Shown: piece by piece, positions 49,301-60,674 of the stretch | Position numbering within the stretch: the stretch's first letter is position 1 | How the letters are laid out: each line of letters opens with the position of its first letter | Assembly: GCA_026120185.1 (NCBI GenBank) | Contig: JANUWF010002053.1 | Location: forward strand, 62,001-126,000 | Direction of reading: 5' to 3' | Length of the DNA: 64,000 nt | Source of the DNA: Voacanga thouarsii | Taxonomy: Eukaryota > Streptophyta > Magnoliopsida > Gentianales > Apocynaceae | Notes under the pieces: model-generated | The model's input: the letters and a program-made list of their open reading frames with translations, nothing else | Databases searched by the model: none | What the model was told of the DNA's origin: nothing | Position numbers and translations under genes: made by a program

Positions 49301-52300
49301 ACCATTAGATGCATCAAGTAGAAAGGTTAACAAGACAACATGGATGGTGAATGAAAGTACAAGTAAACAAGCAGTGACTCAGCATGCTAGTAGATTGTAA
49401 GGATACATTTCTCTTGGCTCATAAAAGAAGATAGATTCATGTGCCTAATCGGGGACATGTGAGATAAAGATTTGGTTGTATTAGTGGTGTATATTGAGCA
49501 GTTTGATGGATGACTTGTATATATAAAAATAGAATAAATTTACTTCACAGTTGAAAACAACAGCATAATAAACAAGGATTTGAAGATCTGCGGAGGATGT
49601 TGTGTTTGGTTACTTTATTTTGATAGGTTGTCTTATTTCTGGGAGACCTAATATCTAGCGGAGTATTATAGGTTTCTTAATGCCCTTGAAAATGTCGGAG
49701 GAGCTCATCAGCTTGCACAGGATGTGGACCACAATGTGAACTCTTGGAATAATCCTCTTGGAGTGCTTATTGCTGGCATTTCTCAACTTGGTTTATCAGG
49801 TTGGAAGCCAGAAGAATGTAGCGCTCTCTGTAATGAACTTCTGGCATGGAGAGAGAGAGGCCTACTAAAAAGAGAAGGTCTTTCTTGTTTAATGACTTTT
49901 GAATCCTCTGATTTTTTTTTTTTTTTTTTTAAACTACTCTGTTCTATGCTATTAAGGTAATGAGGATGGGAAGACAATGTGGGCACTAAGGCTTAAAGCA
50001 ACTCTTGATAGATCTAGAAGATTGACTGAAGAATATTCTGAGGCACTTCTTCAGATATTTCCGGAAAAAGTCCAGGTATAACTTTAAGATTTTCTCCACC
50101 TGATTAAAATTTGTCATATCCATAACTAGCCATCGCATTGAATTATTATTTCATCTAAATGAATGAATGCATAGTACTTAGCCACGATTGAAATTGTGTT
50201 ACCTCATACACATATTGTGTTTTGTAATGATTGAAAGAATCATATGATACTATATTTTTTTGCCCACTGTCTGACAATCCCTTTGGTTTGGATTAGAATC
50301 CAAACCAAAGCATTTTCTAGGCATGACAGACCTGGTTATCTATTATTTTGCACATGATTTCTTTTTCCTTTTTTTTTTAACTAATTTAAAAACTGAAAGT
50401 TTTAGCCGGTCTTGCAGATATTAGGAAAGGCTTTTGGGATCCCAGAGAATAGTGTTAGAACATACACTGAAGCTGAGATACGGGCAGGGTATGGCAGCAT
50501 TATTTGTTTCTTTTTATCAATATATACAGCTAGTCCCATGCATGTTTTTTGCTTACCGATTGATAAATATAGTCTGTGGTGGCATCTAACATGTTATTTG
50601 TATGTCATCTTTAGTGTAATTTTTCAGGTTTCAAAGCTCTGCACTCTTCTTTCAAAGGCTGTAAGAAATGTTCTTGGTTCCCAGGGTTGGGATGTTCTTG
50701 TCCCGGGAAATGCTTCTGGAATGCTAATACAGGTATTATCTCAGTTAAAACTCTAAAATATATTGATGAAGCTGAACCAAATATTAACCAATTACTCCCT
50801 CCATTCTCAAATAAGTGTTAGTTTTGGAGACTTTTTTCGTTTACAATTATCTGTCATTTTGTGGAATCAAGAATGTATTTTTTACTTTTTTCAATTGTAT
50901 TCTTATCATTTGTTACTCTACTAAACCAGAACATTAATTGATTTTTAATTTTCAAACCACCTCAACAGTTTCCATAAGGGTCATTGAGTCTTTTCTTATA
51001 AAACTCTATGGATGTTAGAGATTCCAAAAAGTGACACTTAGGGCTCGTTTGATAAAATTAAAATCTAAAGACTGAAACTTGAATATTTAAGTACTGAAAT
51101 CTGAAATTTGAATTTATTATAATTCATTTTAACACTCTATTTTATATCAATTTAGATTAGATATAAAAAAAGTTTAATAATTAGATGAATATTTAACATA
51201 TTCAGACTTAAGTAACTTTTAATTCACTTAAAATTTATAACAAGATTTCAGTATTAATCAATTAAGTGATAGTAAAAATCTGTTATTAAATGCACTTAAT
51301 TAATTAAGTACTTAATATCATCCATTATTAAACGTGCTTAATGAAATAACTATTTAATTAATTAATTTTAAGTGTTTAATTGAGTTACTAAACAAACCCT
51401 TATTTGAGAATAGGAGGAATTATTTTTTTCCCCCCTGGACAGATTGTTTATTTTTGCTACAATGCCTCCTAGCATGTGTTCTGTTTATTTACACCTAAAC
51501 ACCTTGAGAAAGCAACAGTTAAAATTTGTGAAGTTGAACCTCAATACTTGTTAGGCTGAATATTGATTATTGACATGCAATTATCCAATAGCTTGTTCAA
51601 AAGTGAATATGAATAAGGTGCATTCTTTGTGTCTGTGTCTCTTTGCCAATTAATGAGTTTAATTTTCTGTCTTTTAGACTGATTTTTATATACTCCAAAA
51701 TAAGTTTCTGATGTTTTATATATAGGTGGATAGCATTGTTCCTGGGGCACTGCCATCATCAATGGGAGGTCCAGTTATCCTTGTGGTGAACAAAGCTGAT
51801 GGAGATGAAGAGGTGGCTTTTCCAACTTTTTGGTGTATGGGGATATCTTTATTCAAGAATTTAATTGTTAGCATTCAAATACATATCCCAGTATCTGAAG
51901 CAAAGAACAGCACGTGTGTTTAATTTTACTACTGAACATCTGGCAGGTAACTGCTGCTGGAAGTAATATAGCTGGGATTGTACTTTTGCGAGAGCTGCCT
52001 CATTTGTCTCATCTTGGTGTGAGAGCCCGTCAAGTAAGTAGTTTGATTCTTTTTTTCAAAGTCACGTTTTATTTATTTATTTATTTTAATAATTAGGTTC
52101 TGGAATCTTAACTCAGGAAGTAAAATGCAGGAGAAAGTTGTTTTCGTGACTTGTGATGATGCTGATAAACTTGCTGACCTAAAAGAACTCAATGGGAAAT
52201 ATGTCAGGTAACTTTATTGACAGTTCACTACTAGAAATTTCTTTTGACTTTTGTGTTATTCTGTCTCCAAACTTAAATGCTGTTGAATTTTGTTTGTCTC

Positions 52301-54189
52301 ATCAAATCACTCCTTCAGTGTTTTCCTAACTTGCTCTGTTGCTTCTTTTCTCTGCTCATTTTTTCTTATCTTTACCTTGTTGAACTTTTTACAGGTTAGA
52401 GGCCTCATCGGAAGGTGTCAAATTATCTCCATCTTCAGAGCTTAATTCCAGTAACTTGGTCACAGAATCTGCTTCGATTGTTTCATCTACAGCTGAAAGT
52501 TCCATTGAAGAGAATACATCATGGGTTGCTGTCAAAACAACTAAGGTATGCAAATCTTTTCTTGTTAATTTATGCTTTCGGCAGCAATTTATCATTCTGT
52601 GCTATTTCACTATCTTTAGTTGGCTATAAAGCAATTTCAAGTGGTGATCTTCTTCAGGCTGTATCAAGAGGAGGCATTTTGTCACTTCCTGAAGCAGATT
52701 TACAAACTTCCGGTGCAAAAGCTGCAGCTTGTGCTCACCTAGCTTCCCTATCAGCTTCCTCTACAAAAGGTAGCATTATTTCTGTGCAAGAGTGCTATTT
52801 CTTTGAGAGTATGGGCCGGTGTTCTTTTCTTTTTTCATGTCAGTTTTCTTTTATCTAAGGCATGGATGGAAAACCCTCTCTGAATTTAGAAATATCCCCT
52901 GTAATATCCACATGTTTAAAGAACAGTTTTACCTTCTTTTTTCGTACAATTGTTTAATATTGCTTTATAAATGTGTAAAATATTTGTATCTAAAATGAAA
53001 TAGATGTACACAAGAATATTTCAGATATACTGCTGATGTGGTTTGCATCTGGAACATGTTATCATCTAAAAAGTTTTGCGGACTGTTCAAGTTCAAAAGT
53101 TCTTTTCTTGTTTGGTTCTTTGACAGATGACTCAATATTTGTTCAAGCTAAGGCCATTCACTTAATGAACAAGTTAATTACTGAGCCTACATGAGTTGTT
53201 CACAAATGAATGGATAATTTGTGATCCCACTTGCAGCTAAATTTTTCCTTTCTGATCCCCTGTTGTTGACTCCTTCAGTGGCAGTTTATAGTGATGAAGG
53301 GGTGCCGGCTTCATTTGCTGTCCCGGCTGGTGCAGTTATTCCTTTTGGCTCAATGGAATTGGCATTGGAAAGAAGCAAATCAATGGAAATGTTCAGGTCT
53401 CTCCTGGAGCAGACAGAAACTGCTGAAATTGATGGTGGTGCACTTGATAAAGTATGTAATGAACTGCAGGAGCTGATATCTTCACTGCAGCCCTCAGAGG
53501 ACACCGTTGAAAGATTGTTGAAGATATTTCCAGCTAATGCACGATTATATGTGCGGTCAAGTGCCAATGTTGAGGACTTGGCCGGAATGTCTGCAGCTGG
53601 GCTTTATGAATCCATCCCTAATGTCAGCCTTTCAAATTCAATAATGTTTGGACGTGCTGTGGGACAGGTTTGGGCTTCTCTGTACACCCGTAGAGCAGTT
53701 TTGAGTCGAAGAGCTGCATGTGTGCCTCAGAAGCAAGCTACAATGGCTGTGTTGGTACAGGAAATGCTTTCTCCAGATTTATCCTTTGTGCTTCACACAC
53801 TCAGCCCTACAGACAATGATCGAAACACTGTTGCTGCTGAGATTGCACCTGGCCTTGGTGAAACACTAGCATCTGGCACACGGGGCACTCCTTGGCGTTT
53901 ATCTACTGGAAAGTTTGATGCATCAGTTCGGACATTAGCATTTGCCAACTTTAGTGAGGAATTGGTAGTTCGTGGTGCCAGGCCAGCTGATGGAGAAGTT
54001 ATCCATCTGACTGTAGATTATAGCCAAAAGCCCTTAACAGTTGATGCAGTTTACCGTCAGAAACTTGGTCAGCGCCTTGGAGCTGTTGGTTTTTTCTTGG
54101 AGCGCAAGTTTGGTTGTCCTCAGGACATTGAAGGTTGTTTGGTTGGTAAGGACATCTTCATCGTGCAGGCGCGTCCTCAACCTCTGTAA
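36701..54189 (+). CDS. PWD: Phosphoglucan, water dikinase, chloroplastic (19 exons, 1201 aa)
   Basis: PWD (GWD3) transfers the beta-phosphate of ATP to C3 of glucosyl units in starch already phosphorylated by GWD, which loosens granules for breakdown in plastids. Exons: 36701-36948, 38574-39168, 42937-43023, 43100-43231, 44106-44231, 44304-44482, 46126-46210, 48335-48502, 48589-48641, 49672-49877, 49957-50075, 50418-50488, 50615-50732, 51726-51812, 51947-52033, 52131-52207, 52395-52545, 52658-52769, 53285-54189. They total 3606 bases, keep frame, and all introns are GT-AG. Residues 1 to about 80 are Ser-rich, like a plastid transit peptide. CBM20 starch binding covers about 99-205. The phosphohistidine motif [13 protein letters not shown] places the catalytic His at about 780. 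The nucleotide-binding C-terminus (about 901-1201) includes [20 protein letters not shown] and ends IVQARPQPL. Length matches the family (about 1,200). Exon 18's start was chosen by frame and similarity to relatives. Confidence 0.96.
38574..39168 (+). other. PWD: PWD exon 2: CBM20 starch-binding domain
   Basis: This exon encodes residues 83-281. The CBM20 text is [33 protein letters not shown] and [14 protein letters not shown], including the conserved Trp residues that contact glucan. An acidic low-complexity linker follows ([10 protein letters not shown]), then the start of the central domain ([17 protein letters not shown]). The minus-strand open frame here (39098-38643) is a shadow. Confidence 0.93.
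39169..42936 (+). other. PWD intron 2 (3.8 kb) with a (TA)n tract and a possible MITE
   Basis: The longest intron of the gene. It contains a (TA)n-rich stretch at about 40351-40393 and a possible miniature transposon at 40794-41200. A G-run (about 42868-42882) lies 55 bases before exon 3. Open readings inside, such as 42296-42571 on the minus strand, carry no recognised motifs. Confidence 0.75.
40794..41200. mobile_element. Possible MITE in PWD intron 2
   Basis: The left end GCTATGTTTGGTTGAAGTAA and the right end, whose reverse complement is CCCATCATTTGGTTCACAAA, form an imperfect terminal inverted repeat sharing TTTGGTT. Target duplication could not be fixed. Superfamily is uncertain (hAT- or Harbinger-like). 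Confidence 0.4.
50795..51419. mobile_element. Stowaway-like MITE in PWD intron 13, interrupted
   Basis: The left end CTCCCTCCATTCTCAAATAAG and the right end CTTATTTGAGAATAGGAGG are inverted copies; the CTCCCTCC start and the TA (50793-50794) at the border are typical of Stowaway (Tc1/mariner) MITEs. A second MITE (51041-51399) is inserted near its right end. The ancestral element would be about 260 bases. Confidence 0.75.
51041..51399. mobile_element. Tourist-like MITE nested in the Stowaway-like MITE
   Basis: The segment begins GGGCTCGTTTGATAAAATTAA and ends TTGAGTTACTAAACAAACCC, imperfect inverted ends. It is flanked by TTA on both sides (51038-51040 and 51400-51402), the target preference of PIF/Harbinger elements. 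Excising it with one TTA restores the Stowaway-like end. A relative lies at 60133-60674. It has no coding capacity. Confidence 0.78.
51947..52207 (+). other. PWD: PWD exons 15-16: phosphohistidine domain core
   Basis: Exon 15 (51947-52033) encodes [20 protein letters not shown], whose final His aligns with the autophosphorylated catalytic His of PWD. Exon 16 (52131-52207) continues with [17 protein letters not shown]. Both keep the reading frame across the intron. The assignment follows established GWD/PWD and PPDK mechanism. Confidence 0.9.
53285..54189 (+). other. PWD: PWD exon 19: nucleotide-binding C-terminal domain
   Basis: The last exon encodes residues 901-1201. It contains [75 protein letters not shown] and the terminal IVQARPQPL, the ATP-binding part related to PPDK N-domains. 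It ends at TAA 54187-54189. The open frame extends upstream to 53221, but that part is intron, because an AG acceptor at 53283-53284 restores frame with exon 18. Confidence 0.94.
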
Positions 54190-54560
54190 GAGCTACATGT
54201 ATTACTGTTTCATGCAATTCTTCATGAAAAAGCATTCTCCACCACTGAGCCATATGAGCCAATAAGCTTCATATACACTATCAGGCTTTCTGAGGAGTTT
54301 GCTGGTAATAAAGCTTCTTGTGTGGGATGAAATATTGACGCACAAGTGGAGAAAATCAATACATATATACAGAAGAACACGGGCACAGTTGTGTCTTTCC
54401 TTGTACAAGACAGAACTTTGTTTTGAAGTTCCCCAAAATGCTCTGCAACAGAAGTTTTGCACTGACCTAGTATTATGTTTCCTAGTATGGTAAAAAGAAT
54501 AAATAGGATTTGACCAAATCAATTCCTACTTACACTACTTTTTCTCGCATACTACATGGA
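54190..54560 (+). other. PWD 3' untranslated region (probable)
   Basis: This stretch follows the stop. AATAAA signals at 54307-54312 and 54498-54503 are candidate poly(A) signals. The exact cleavage site is not visible. Confidence 0.5.
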
Positions 54561-54564
54561 GATT

Positions 54565-54830
54565 CGATTAGCCTCAATGGGGTAGTTTATCGGGTAAAGT
54601 AAGTGGCTTTTGAATGTCAGATCCAGGGTTCAAACCTTGTCGTGGTCAAATTACATGGAGATTCAATACAGACCCCCACTCCAGGCTTTGTTGATCTAAG
54701 TCAGCAATTGTTTTCATGGCACGTTATCATTAGTTTAATTCCCCTAATTTTCCTTAGTCCGATTAACAAGATACCTTATGGGTCGTTAAAAATAGGCATC
54801 ATGTAATGGTAACTCAATTATTTTTTCAAA
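54565..54830 (+). mobile_element. tRNA-derived SINE-like element
   Basis: A pol III A-box-like TAGCCTCAATGGGGT (about 54569-54583) and a B-box GGGTTCAAACC (about 54627-54636) are spaced about as in a tRNA gene. The sequence between does not fold as a standard tRNA acceptor or anticodon arm. A body of about 190 bases follows and ends near a T-rich tail (about 54822-54830). Plant SINEs have this layout. Target duplications were not fixed. Confidence 0.6.
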
Positions 54831-55939
54831 CGAAGTTACTTTTGATTGATTTCTCACCTATCCTGGCAAATAATTAATTTTCTTGGCTAAAAAAAATGTG
54901 TAGAAGTCCAACTATCTAAAGACTTAATTGGGATCATTAAAGTATTTCATTTCTTATTCAATAAAGAAATAGTATGAATTCTCTAGCCGAAATGGAAATT
55001 TATCATTGCCCAGGATTTTGGATGCCTTTTTGTTAATGATAATAAGCTTGTCCACTAAAACTATTTCCAACAATAATATTGTCAAAAATACTTTCTTTCG
55101 TTTGGACTTCAATGTCTCGTCTTAACTTAAATTATAATAGAAACATAGGCATTTAATTCTGATGAAATGTGTAATAATAAAAAAGAAATTTTTTTTTTTA
55201 CACAGATAAGATTAACCTTTCTTCCTTTCTTTTCATTTCTTTTCCCCTTTTAACAAACGAGATAAAATTCATCTTTCCTTAAGTAGCTCTACTCTGGAGG
55301 AAAATGTATAAATATAATCAATAACTATAGATTTGACTAGATGTTCTCAATTGATCAAAAGCTCTTCTTAAATAATAGGTACTGGGTAACAACCTACTTT
55401 TCTATCCAGCCAATGTATTATAAAAAATTTTTTAAAATGAGTAACAAACGATTAGTAAGAAAGAAGACAATTATTTTCTTCAAGCACTATCTTTTTTCCT
55501 CCTTCTTTTGTGCATAAGGTTGGGAATGTCCGAATGACTAGGAAAAAGTAAATTTTAAAAAATCTTTTGATGTTCTGTTTAATATTCTTTATACAAATAA
55601 TATTAGTGAATACATTTTTTAATTTAAACAGATAAAGATAATTTCCAAGTTGTAATATCAAAAACAAAACAAATCATTTTGAAGGCCACAAAATCTGTCC
55701 ACATTCTTACATTTTATTCTGTTTCCATCCGAAACATGTGGAGTACATTTCTCTAGTCAAATTTAGCATATGCCAAGAGAATATCAAAATTCACTTGAGC
55801 AAAAAAGGTTCATAAAATACATTATTCTATCATTTTATTTTCCATCTTTCAAGTACCTAAGCCTCCGCCTTTTCCCTCTCCTCTTCTTATTTTTCCTTCT
55901 TCTCCTGTTTCTCCTTTCGTTTCTTAGTGATCAGGAACC
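54831..55939. other. Intergenic region upstream of RhoGDI
   Basis: No gene was recognised. The stretch is AT-rich, with pyrimidine-rich text at about 55208-55250 and CCTTTTCCCTCTCCTCTTCT-type pyrimidine-rich leader text at about 55865-55925, just before the RhoGDI start. It probably contains the RhoGDI promoter and leader. Confidence 0.45.
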
Positions 55940-57850
55940 ATGTCTATCTCCTTGACTACGTTATCGGCATCGCAAGATGTCAGAGTGAGTCCCTTGAAGG
56001 AGAATGAAGGACAAGAAGAGATGAAGAGGACGAATGATCGTGGCAAGGACGATGAAAAAGTATTGGAGGAAGGAAGCAAAAACAATGCTCATATAGAGAC
56101 AAGAAAATCTACTACAACATTAGACTTAGGTCGTCAATTTTCTCTTAGATTGCAACTAGGAAATAATACGGTTTGTTCTTTCAATTCTTCTATCTTTTTT
56201 ATCTATATACATTATTTGTGAGAGATGTATTATGATAATTTTCTATATGTTTATCTTTTAAGGATGATACCAAACTTTCGAGAAAATGGAGCACAAACGA
56301 TCTCACCAAGATGCATCTTGTATCCAAAGGTGGAGGTCTACCGCCCCCCCCCCCCCTCCCCCTCTCTCTTTATACATATGAATATATAAATGTGCATGTT
56401 TAGCTTTTCATCAGAAAATGTATGTAATGATGATATATTAAAAATAACAATAACAAAAATTAATAATATTTTTTGTATTTTTAATTATTTTTATCAGTAT
56501 AACTTAAATAATAAGAAAGTGATTTGAGATAAAGCATATATAATCATAAGTAAGTATTTTTTGAGAAATGATTTTTTTTTTTTCCCTTGAATTTTTTTGG
56601 CAGATATTAAAGACCCTGAGGTGCAAGTACTAAGCATTTCAATTAAGTGCCCCGGTCGTCCTGATATTGTCTTGTCTGAACCATTTGTTTCAAGCCCTAA
56701 GGCTTGCCTCTTTTCTCTCAAGGAAGGATGCAAATACCGCCTCAAATTCTGCTTCATTGTTTCTAACAAGGATGTTGTTGGTCTTAAATACATAAATACA
56801 CTTTGGAAAGCTGGTGTGAGAGGTATTATTAATCTTCTGTTTATGAATTACACTATTATTTTTTAGATTGTCATTTTTTTTAGAAATATTTACATATAAC
56901 TCTGATTTTCATAAATCAAAATTATTAAAAACTTATACTCGTTTAAAAGATACAATAAACAATACATGTGATACAACTTTTAATACAATAATTTATAAAA
57001 ATAGAATATTTCTAAGTATTTTCACTCTTTTTTTCACATCAGATGCAATAGTTGTTGCCTATATGGTAAATGGGTTTCTTGATCTTTGCCAAAAAGAATA
57101 CATTTATAGTACATGCTAACATGCATGAATCCTAATAAGATAAAATGATAGCACGACATTATTGGTACATTCGTAAAGGAATTTGGGGTCGTGCAATTGT
57201 GTGGACAAACAGAATTACGCAACTATTTAATGGCAGAAATCAAATTTGGAAAAGATTGGATTGTTCAAAATAAGTAATGCATGATCATTAAATTCTCAAG
57301 AAAATAACGTAATTTTGAAGGGAAAAATATTGTACATAATATTGTGAAGACGGTGTATAGAATCATGATTAATATAAATAAATCATTAGTAATTCTTTTC
57401 GAATCATATTTTTATACTTTACACAACTGTATTATGATAGTGATCTTTATGAATAACTGTGACAGTTGACAAGACTGAAGCAATATTAGGATCTTTCAAA
57501 CCAAAGGAAGAGCCCTATGCATACGAGCTGAATGAAGATACAACACCATCTGGTATTTTTGTGAGGGGCTTGTACTGTGCAAAGATCAAGGTAATTATTT
57601 AATTAAGAGAATTCTAAAAAAGGGTAAAATCAAATTATCGAAGATGAAATAGACTTCCTTCATTCGAATTTGAATGTCTTATTTTGAATTATAAAATAAA
57701 ATATTTAAATTTAAATGAACATAATTATATGTAACATGCTCGTATTTTCGTATTTGCTCTTTAATACAGGTCGTAGACAATAAGGGAAAATGCTATTTGG
57801 ATATCAAGTACTACTTTGAAATTCAAAAGAATTGGCCCTCTTCCTCATAA
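55940..57850 (+). CDS. Rho GDP-dissociation inhibitor (5 exons, 240 aa)
   Basis: RhoGDI binds the prenyl tail of ROP/Rac GTPases, keeps them GDP-bound in the cytosol and so restricts polar growth signals. Exons: 55940-56170, 56263-56329, 56604-56822, 57466-57590, 57770-57850. These sum to 723 bases and keep frame, with GT-AG introns. Residues 1 to about 100 are variable and charged (EGQEEMKRTNDRGKDDEK), then LDLGRQFSLRLQLGNNT. The immunoglobulin-like C-terminal domain contains VLSISIKCPGRPDIVLSEP, LKEGCKYRLKFCFIVSN, VVGLKYINTLWKAGVR, DTTPSGIFVRG and KCYLDIKYYFEIQKNWP. Length equals that of Arabidopsis SCN1/RhoGDI1-type proteins (about 240). It lies 1.75 kb after PWD on the same strand. Which RhoGDI paralogue it is cannot be told. 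Introns include a C-run just after exon 2 (about 56342-56356). Confidence 0.95.
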
Positions 57851-60129
57851 TGGTTTCTGCTTCAGCCATGTGCAAGAACAGATGCAACCATGTTCTTTAG
57901 CCATGGAATTTGAGAATTTCATTGTTAGTAGGATAAGTTTAGAAAATTTCACCTATTTTTTGCCTTCTTCTTTGTTTGATTCCTCTTGTAATTCAATCAA
58001 AGAGGTTTTATTCAAGATATTCTGAGTACTTGCAAAAATAGGACATAACATTGACCCTAAACTTGTAAATCTCTTATTATAAATGTTAATGAAGATTCAT
58101 TTTCGACCAGAAAACAGGATGTATTATATAACAAAATTGCTTCTCTTTGCTAGTGAATGGGTGAAATGCCTTTTTGAATCAACCCAATTTGTGCATACCA
58201 AGGAAATAAAGGGGAAAAAAATATGCAAAAAAAGTCATCCAAAAAATTTTTAGAAACCAGCTATTTTATTTTTTAAAAAATTAATTTTTAATAAAAAAGT
58301 CTATATAAATTTTATTTCCACTCTTACAAAATTTTTCAAAATTTATAACATTTTCTTCTACTTTTTATGTTCCTATGTCTTACTCTGAAAATCCAGATTC
58401 ATAGTCTCGTCCCCAAAAAAAAAAAAAAATGTTGATATAAACCAAAAAAAAAAAAAAAAAAACCCATTAGTTCAACTCTAAATAAAACCACGGATTACAT
58501 TGCTTTAAATCAAATCCTAACTCCTAAAACCTGACTTATAGAACAAGCAATGCTTTTCAAATTTATAAAATATACCATAATGTAACAGCATGGCCCCTCC
58601 ACCAATCAGTTGACTAAGCTTTAACTATAGCTATAATTCCATTCGCTTCAATGTCAAAAGATTTTTTTTTTATTTTTTTAAAAAAAAGTCAATCAATTTC
58701 TTTTTGCAACTTTTGCTCAATCAATCATGGATTACGTCCTTAAATGTTTGAGTGTTCCCTTAAATTAACCAACAATATGACCAAAATCATCTCCAAAAGG
58801 AATCTTCAAACTCGCTTATTAGAATTGCAAACGAATGTCATGATGTAAAATGTCACCAAGTAGTTGATTATCGTACTTGTTTTTTTCCTTGGTTGTTGAT
58901 TACTTAGATGACTTATTATATTTTCAAGTAGCCTTTACTATAATTGCATAGATTGGCAATTTAACACAATTGTTTACCTTTTAAATTAATACAATATGCT
59001 ACGCTAATATCTCTTGTATCATTGTACAATATAATTATATTTTGTTTTCCAATAATTATAATAAATAAAAATCATATAAATAGTGCTCTTACATCTTTAA
59101 ATACAATTTTTATTTTTATTTTATTCAATATTATAATTATTTTTATGTTGGGTTCAAATGTAAATATTAATAAAAAATAACATTTGATTATTTTCGAATT
59201 GAAGTATTTAAAAATAATTTAATAAATTTCTTTTCATGTAAGTTATATAATCATGATATTACTTTTAAATTAAAATTTTGTAATTATTTTAATTAAATTG
59301 TTGGTCCCTTTAAGTTTTTGAAAAAAAATTATAGTTAGAAATATGAAAATTTTAATACATTACTATGTTAAGGGAGTTGTATAAGGATAAAGATAAGCCA
59401 CGAGGATGATGAGGATTATATAGATATAAATAAATCTTCTATTTAACTTTAATTATTTTAGTTTTTATATCTTTTATTGTTAGAATTTGAGGAAAGAAAT
59501 CACAATATCACCTCACACGAATTTTTTTTTTTCTCAGTATTCTATATTTATTTTTTCAAACCTTAGAAATTAACTACTTTTTCTAAAATATAAATAATAA
59601 ACTAAATGTTGAATTTTAAATATGAGGAATATAATTATATTCTACTTTACTTTCCTTAATAATTAAACGGAGCCGTAGCTCATCTTAAATGTCATATTTT
59701 GATGCCATTAAAATAGAAGCTCATTTTCCTCATCCCTTTAATTAGTATTTCAACTCACGTAAAAGAGGAAATTATACAACTGAACCACAATACATGTTCA
59801 TTTTCATAAAATATCTTCAAAGAACTCTAAAATAAAATTTAGTATCGGTTCTTTAGAATTCTATACTATTATAAAATAGAACGAAATTAATATGTGCACG
59901 ATAAGTATTAAATCTCAAATTTTTTATTTGGTAAAAGTGCAATTATAACTAAGCAAATGTTTTGATTAAATAAATTTAGAATTGATCAGTCTACTTCACT
60001 TAAAGGAGATAAATGAGTAAAATCTAACCATACCCTTTTTTTAGAAAAAATCTAACCACACCTTAAGTGTATAGATTTTTTTTTTTTCAAATGTGGTTTG
60101 GATATTATTAGCACATAATAGAGAACAAA
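57851..60129. other. RhoGDI 3' region and AT-rich intergenic DNA
   Basis: The RhoGDI 3' untranslated region probably lies within the first few hundred bases; AATAAA occurs at 58205-58210. Beyond that the DNA is AT-rich with A-runs at about 58416-58430 and 58445-58462. No gene was recognised. Confidence 0.45.
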
Positions 60130-60132
60130 TTA

Positions 60133-60674
60133 GGGCTCGTTTGATAAAATTAACATTTGAATATTTAAGTATTAAAATTTGAATTCTGAAGTTTGAAGAT
60201 TGAATCTTGAAATTTATAATCTTAATTAATTATATTTCATTTAAATACTATATTTTATTACAATTTAGATTAAATATAAAATAAAATTAATAATTATATT
60301 AGTATTTTAGCATATTAAGACTTTAAACTTAAGTAACTTTTAATTTATTTAAAATTTATAGTAAGATTTTAATACGTCTTAATCAATTAAGAAGTTTATC
60401 AAATACACTTAATTAATTAAATATATTATACGTTATTAAACGTACTTAATGAAATAAAATCTTAATTAATTATAATTCATTTAAATACTATATTTTATTA
60501 CAATTTAGATTAAATATAAAATAAAATTAATAATTAGATTAGTATTTTAGCAGATTAAGACTTTAAACTTAAGTAACTTTCAATTAAATATATTATACGC
60601 TATTAAACGTACTTAATAAAATAAATACTTAATTAATTAATTTTAAGTGCTTAATTAAATTACTAGATAGGCTC
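60133..60674. mobile_element. Second Tourist-like MITE copy with internal duplication
   Basis: It begins GGGCTCGTTTGATAAAATTAA, identical to the start of the copy in PWD intron 13, and ends ACTAGATAGGCTC. TTA (60130-60132) and TTG (60675-60677) flank it. A unit of about 240 bases is repeated in tandem: CTTAATTAATTATATTTCATTTAAATACTATA near 60221 recurs near 60461. This explains its greater length (542 against 359 bases). Confidence 0.75.

Noticed and set aside
53221..53284. Upstream extension of the PWD last exon to 53221
   Set aside because: The open frame continues, but only an AG at 53283-53284 restores the frame with exon 18 and matches relatives; the extension is intron.
53286..53567. 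Minus-strand open frame within PWD exon 19
   Set aside because: Shadow of the conserved C-terminal domain; no independent support.
54569..54640. A tRNA gene
   Set aside because: A- and B-boxes are present but no acceptor or anticodon stem pairs, and the body continues for about 190 bases; a SINE-like element fits better.
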